NCBI GenBank assembly: GCA_035544215.1
Contig: DATKHY010000001.1
Coordinates: 124,001 to 188,000 of the forward strand
From: Candidatus Binatia bacterium
GTDB taxonomy: Bacteria > Vulcanimicrobiota > Vulcanimicrobiia > Vulcanimicrobiales > Vulcanimicrobiaceae
DNA: 64,000 nt
Direction of reading: 5' to 3'
Shown: in pieces, positions 61,442 to 64,000 of the stretch
Numbering within the stretch: position 1 is the stretch's first letter
Layout: every line of letters begins with the position of its first letter
Notes under the pieces: generated by a model
What the model was told of the DNA's origin: nothing
What the model saw: the letters and a program-made list of their open reading frames with translations, nothing else
Databases searched by the model: none
Translations under genes and position numbers: made by a program

Positions 61442-62287
61442 CTAATCGCGAATAATGCCGGTATCGTCCCGTATTGGTTGAACGCCGGGCATAAAGTTGG
61501 CTGGTGGCACCAGGACTTTGTGCGCGAAACGCTCCTGTAGCAAATCAATCGGAAATCCGGCCCGACCGCCAACGCTGCCAACGAGTCGCGCTGACTCGAA
61601 AACGCCTCGATTCCCGACGACTGCGCGAGCGAGTTGGACTAACTGCTCTCTGCGCTGCCGGCGCGATCGTTGATCGCCGCGACGTCCAACGCTCAGTTTC
61701 AGTGTGATCGAGCCATCGTGCATCAACTGGCTAACCGTACGTAATGGTGCGGCGAACGGCCCGGCGACTTCGCCGCCTAGTTGCGCCGCTTGAGCCGATG
61801 GAATTGTCAGTTCAAGATACGAAGCAGCCATTTCATTAAGCATGCGAATTAGATCACGGCTGTATATCGGAACGAGCCCAAGGCGCGCAGCGAACTTCAG
61901 GTTGACATATTCGATGAGCTTCCCCGGCCTTGGCGATTCGAAGTAATAGAGAAATCCGACGACGTTCCGATCGAAAAAGCAAAAATACGTTGGCTCAGTA
62001 ATAAACTGGTCCGCGGTGAACGGTAGATTCCGGATCTCGCCATGGTCGCTAAGGTGGCTCTGGTTTTCGCGCCGCGGCTTGTACATGGTTAGGAACGCCG
62101 CCCTCTGAGGATCTGGCCGATGCGGTATAACCCAAATCGGCGTGCCGTCCGACGTCCTTGCCTCGAGGTTCAGATTCGCAGCTTTCGCGCCTACGATCTG
62201 CTCTCGGAACGCGTCTGCGGGAAAGTTCGTCGTGAGCGGCGAGCCATCAAAATGGGTGATCTGCCAAAACTCAATTGTGCGATGCAC
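61442..62287 (-). CDS. Hypothetical protein, 281 residues
   Basis: Cytoplasmic-looking protein starting HRTIEFWQITHFDGSPLTTNFPADAFREQI and continuing with IWVIPHRPDPQRAAFLTMYKPRRENQSHL, YFCFFDRNVVGFLYYFESPRP and IEYVNLKFAARLGLVPIYSRDLIRMLNEMAASYLELTIPSAQAAQLG. The form resembles orphan proteins found in phage or defence islands that begin with a similar RTIEFW phrase, but I cannot assign a family. GTG 62287 is the start, without a clear Shine-Dalgarno. The C-terminal third (after about residue 200) is Arg-rich and of lower coding quality, so a frameshift there is possible. Confidence 0.6.
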   Translation of the reverse strand: MHRTIEFWQITHFDGSPLTTNFPADAFREQIVGAKAANLNLEARTSDGTPIWVIPHRPDPQRAAFLTMYKPRRENQSHLSDHGEIRNLPFTADQFITEPTYFCFFDRNVVGFLYYFESPRPGKLIEYVNLKFAARLGLVPIYSRDLIRMLNEMAASYLELTIPSAQAAQLGGEVAGPFAAPLRTVSQLMHDGSITLKLSVGRRGDQRSRRQRREQLVQLARAVVGNRGVFESARLVGSVGGRAGFPIDLLQERFAHKVLVPPANFMPGVQPIRDDTGIIRD

Positions 62288-62378
62288 TAGCTACGCCGCG
62301 ATCAATGCCAATACCGGAACCGGAGGAAATGCCGCGCGGCAACCTGCCAACTGCACGGAGGCTCGCCGCGACCAGTCC

Positions 62379-62576
62379 TCAGCGTACAGTGCCGTCCGGC
62401 ATAATAGTGAAGGTCCGGTGTGAGCCGACGGGACCTCCTCGCGAGAACGGCATCATGATTGGCTTGTCGATCTTTCTTCCTGGCGGAGTACTCGTCCAGG
62501 TCATGGTCCCGTCATCGATGGTGGCAATGAAGTTGCCGCCGAATGGGTCGTTCATAAGCCCAGCCCATAGCGTCAT
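62379..62576 (-). CDS. Small hypothetical protein, 65 residues
   Basis: Begins MTLWAGLMNDPFGGNFIATI and contains TMTWTSTPPGRKIDKPIMMPFSRGG, ending FTIMPDGTVR. The beta-rich, complete appearance argues for a real gene or a fragment of one. No Shine-Dalgarno is seen. It precedes the 281-residue gene on the same strand by about 90 bases and may be co-transcribed. No family recognised. Confidence 0.4.
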   Translation of the reverse strand: MTLWAGLMNDPFGGNFIATIDDGTMTWTSTPPGRKIDKPIMMPFSRGGPVGSHRTFTIMPDGTVR

Positions 62577-62984
62577 GCCGCGATGATAGCATGACTTGAC
62601 AGCGCTGGCTTATAAGGACTAGAGAAACACCATCCGATCGATTGGATGCTATCCGGACAAGCAGTGATGTCGGTTTGGGAAATGCGCACGCGTGGTCGCG
62701 ATCGTCCACTTGCCATGAAGCCTCGTGCCGGATCCCCAACTCCGGGCCTGCGCCGCCTGCGACGGATGGGCGGGTTTTTAAGCCAGCGAGCGGATACCCC
62801 GCAAAAAGTAGTCCTTGAGGTAGGCTTTTAGGGTGAGCTTTTGACGCCGAGATGGCTCCCGGAAAAGCTGCGCCACCTGGGGCTGCAATCGCCTCCCTGA
62901 TCTCTGGCGCAATCTTCCCAAGCCGTCTTTGCTGTTTACAAGGTGATCTAGTCGTCCGCGAACGGCTTGTCTCCCGGCTCGGGC
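62577..62984. other. Intergenic segment, no gene recognised
   Basis: About 400 bases without a supported ORF, low GC compared with the rest of the window. No repeats or hairpins stand out. Confidence 0.4.
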
Positions 62985-63458
62985 TTATCTACCCGGATCG
63001 GTTCGTTTATAGTGGCCGCGCGCGAGACTTACTGAGTCGCCACCAGGACCTCCTGATAGGCCGTTCACTATGATCTTCGTAGCTTTCCCCCCCGCGGGAT
63101 AGTTGAAAAACATTACGGCCGAACCGCGCTTCGTACGTCCACAGCCCACGTCATGACAAGCAGTCGACGTGATTACGGTCTGCCCCTGGACCCAAAACTG
63201 CAATGTATCCAAAGCATGACTGCCTAGAGGTGTCGCCCCAACTTTCGTTCCCTTGCTCCTATTTATGCTGAACTGATAAATGGCCGGCGTTACCTGATCG
63301 CCCATCGCGAGGTGCTGACCGTCCCACTGCATCCCTCCGGGCCAGCCAATGTATTGGTTCAATGTGGGTACACTTGGCGCCCCACTCTTACAGATGAACG
63401 CAAACAGTGATTTGTTTGTCATCAATAACAGCTCCTCGACTGACGTGGACGAGAACAT
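62985..63458 (-). pseudogene. Fragment of an NHL/propeller-type secreted protein
   Basis: 157 codons corresponding to the C-terminal part of a lipoprotein of the kind seen at 6282-7313. TLNQYIGWPGGMQWDGQHLAMGDQVTPAIYQFSI, TPLGSHALDTLQFWVQGQTVI and VMFFNYPAGGKATKIIVNGLSGGPGGDSVSLA are typical blades and C-terminal phrases of that group. The signal peptide and the first two thirds are missing: upstream codons are out of frame or unrelated. About ten unrelated residues (GHYKRTDPGR) follow the usual end, suggesting a 3' frameshift. A decayed gene in the accessory segment. Confidence 0.65.
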
Positions 63459-63641
63459 TGGCGGTATAGTCTTTCAAGACTTACAAATAGCCTACGAGAC
63501 ATCGCTAACCTTAGGTGCCGCTATCCGCGTCTCATGTCCCTTTGCGCTGCCCCGATGCGCTGACCCTCGAACAACGGAAGCCAAGCCGCGAGAACTGCGT
63601 AAGCGCCGATCCGACGCGGCTCGCGCCTTTCGCTGCCGAAC

Positions 63642-63911
63642 TCAAGCCGCCGGTCTACCCGGTGTGTACGGGCGTTCACACGACGATCCGTCCGGCGAGA
63701 CGTGCAATGGCATCTTCCGGTAGAGCCCTCCGACGAGCTCGTCCCGTATCTCGTTGAGGATTGTCCGCTGCTGCGGAACCGTGAGGCGTTGCAAGGTCAG
63801 CTTCAGCTCCTGAAGATGGTCGCGTGCGCACGTAGCGTCCATTAGCTGCTCCATCGATGGCGCCGGATAGTTCGAGTCCGGATCTTGCTGCGGCACGTCG
63901 AGATACCACAT
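63642..63911 (-). CDS. Small hypothetical protein, 89 residues
   Basis: Begins MWYLDVPQQDPDSNYPAPSM and is mostly helical and charged (ARDHLQELKLTLQRLTVPQQRTILNEIRDELVGGLYRKM), which looks like true protein. The last 20 residues (Pro/Gly/Arg-rich) are less convincing and may lie past a frameshift. An overlapping frame on the same strand (63676-63942) is less protein-like. No family recognised. About 180 bases before it hold nothing recognisable. Confidence 0.4.
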   Translation of the reverse strand: MWYLDVPQQDPDSNYPAPSMEQLMDATCARDHLQELKLTLQRLTVPQQRTILNEIRDELVGGLYRKMPLHVSPDGSSCERPYTPGRPAA

Positions 63912-64000
63912 CGCTCTGCCCTTTCGTGCCCTTCTGGCGCATGGTGAAGTCGCGGCCGCGAGGAATGCTGCCGCATGAGGCCGCGAGGCTACTGGATCGC

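Overview
The window is 64 kb of high-GC bacterial chromosome with tightly packed genes, many overlapping by 1 to 8 bases (ATGA, GTGA and TTGA junctions). An RND pump and a heptosyltransferase-like GT9 protein suggest a diderm. The mix of genes (alpha2-type glycyl-tRNA synthetase, dnaG-rpoD pair, PPDK, KGG-repeat stress protein, GloVer-repeat and NHL-like lipoproteins, type III polyketide synthase) recalls Eremiobacterota (WPS-2/Vulcanimicrobiota) genomes. That placement is from memory of similar proteins and was not tested.

Layout. 0-1 kb: reverse-strand aroH-tyrA (chorismate mutase, prephenate dehydrogenase), preceded by a promoter, a 19-residue leader peptide rich in Trp, Tyr and Phe, and a GC-rich hairpin. 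This looks like an undescribed aromatic amino-acid attenuator. 1-6 kb: glcD-glcE, a TIGR01777 epimerase, thioredoxin reductase and an HTH-metallo-beta-lactamase fusion. 6-13.6 kb: secreted proteins, an ABC-2 exporter pair that seems to use non-AUG starts, a phosphoesterase, an amidinotransferase-fold pseudoenzyme, and a beta-propeller/phosphoesterase fusion. 13.6-15.2 kb: type III PKS plus an ICMT-like methyltransferase (alkylpyrone type), followed by a 152-bp element with 21-bp terminal inverted repeats. 15.3-25.7 kb: MocR regulator, ACT-malic enzyme, TldD/TldE, DacB, M1 aminopeptidase with HEAT repeats, and an SDR probably starting at CTG. 25.7-29.4 kb: an RND pump with about four extra membrane helices and a 29-residue membrane peptide.

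29.4-37 kb: tRNA-Leu(GAG) with a duplicated 3' end, overlapped by the end of a GloVer lipoprotein gene. Upstream of it in the same tight reverse-strand run lie OppC, OppB, Kce (BKACE family), MutS-like KamC, P-loop KamB and MntP. KamB, KamC and Kce belong to the lysine 5,6-aminomutase pathway, but the aminomutase itself is not in the window. 37-41.8 kb: a lone molybdate/sulfate-type permease, proline dehydrogenase, D-Tyr-tRNA deacylase, a KGG-repeat protein and three secreted proteins of unknown function. 41.8-46 kb: rpoD, dnaG and an HD phosphohydrolase. 46-56.2 kb: a ten-gene reverse-strand run from ybjQ through udg, rlmN, a membrane protein, a YjbR-like protein, two SDRs, a GT2 glycosyltransferase and glyS to ppdK. 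56.2-59.7 kb: GT9, DUF2079 and prfB, which carries a classical programmed +1 frameshift.

60.1-64 kb is different: lower GC by eye, sparse coding, a gene cut short right at its GDPHLSFNG motif, a decayed lipoprotein paralogue and orphan ORFs. It looks like an accessory or decaying segment. No CRISPR array, transposase, rRNA or origin was seen.
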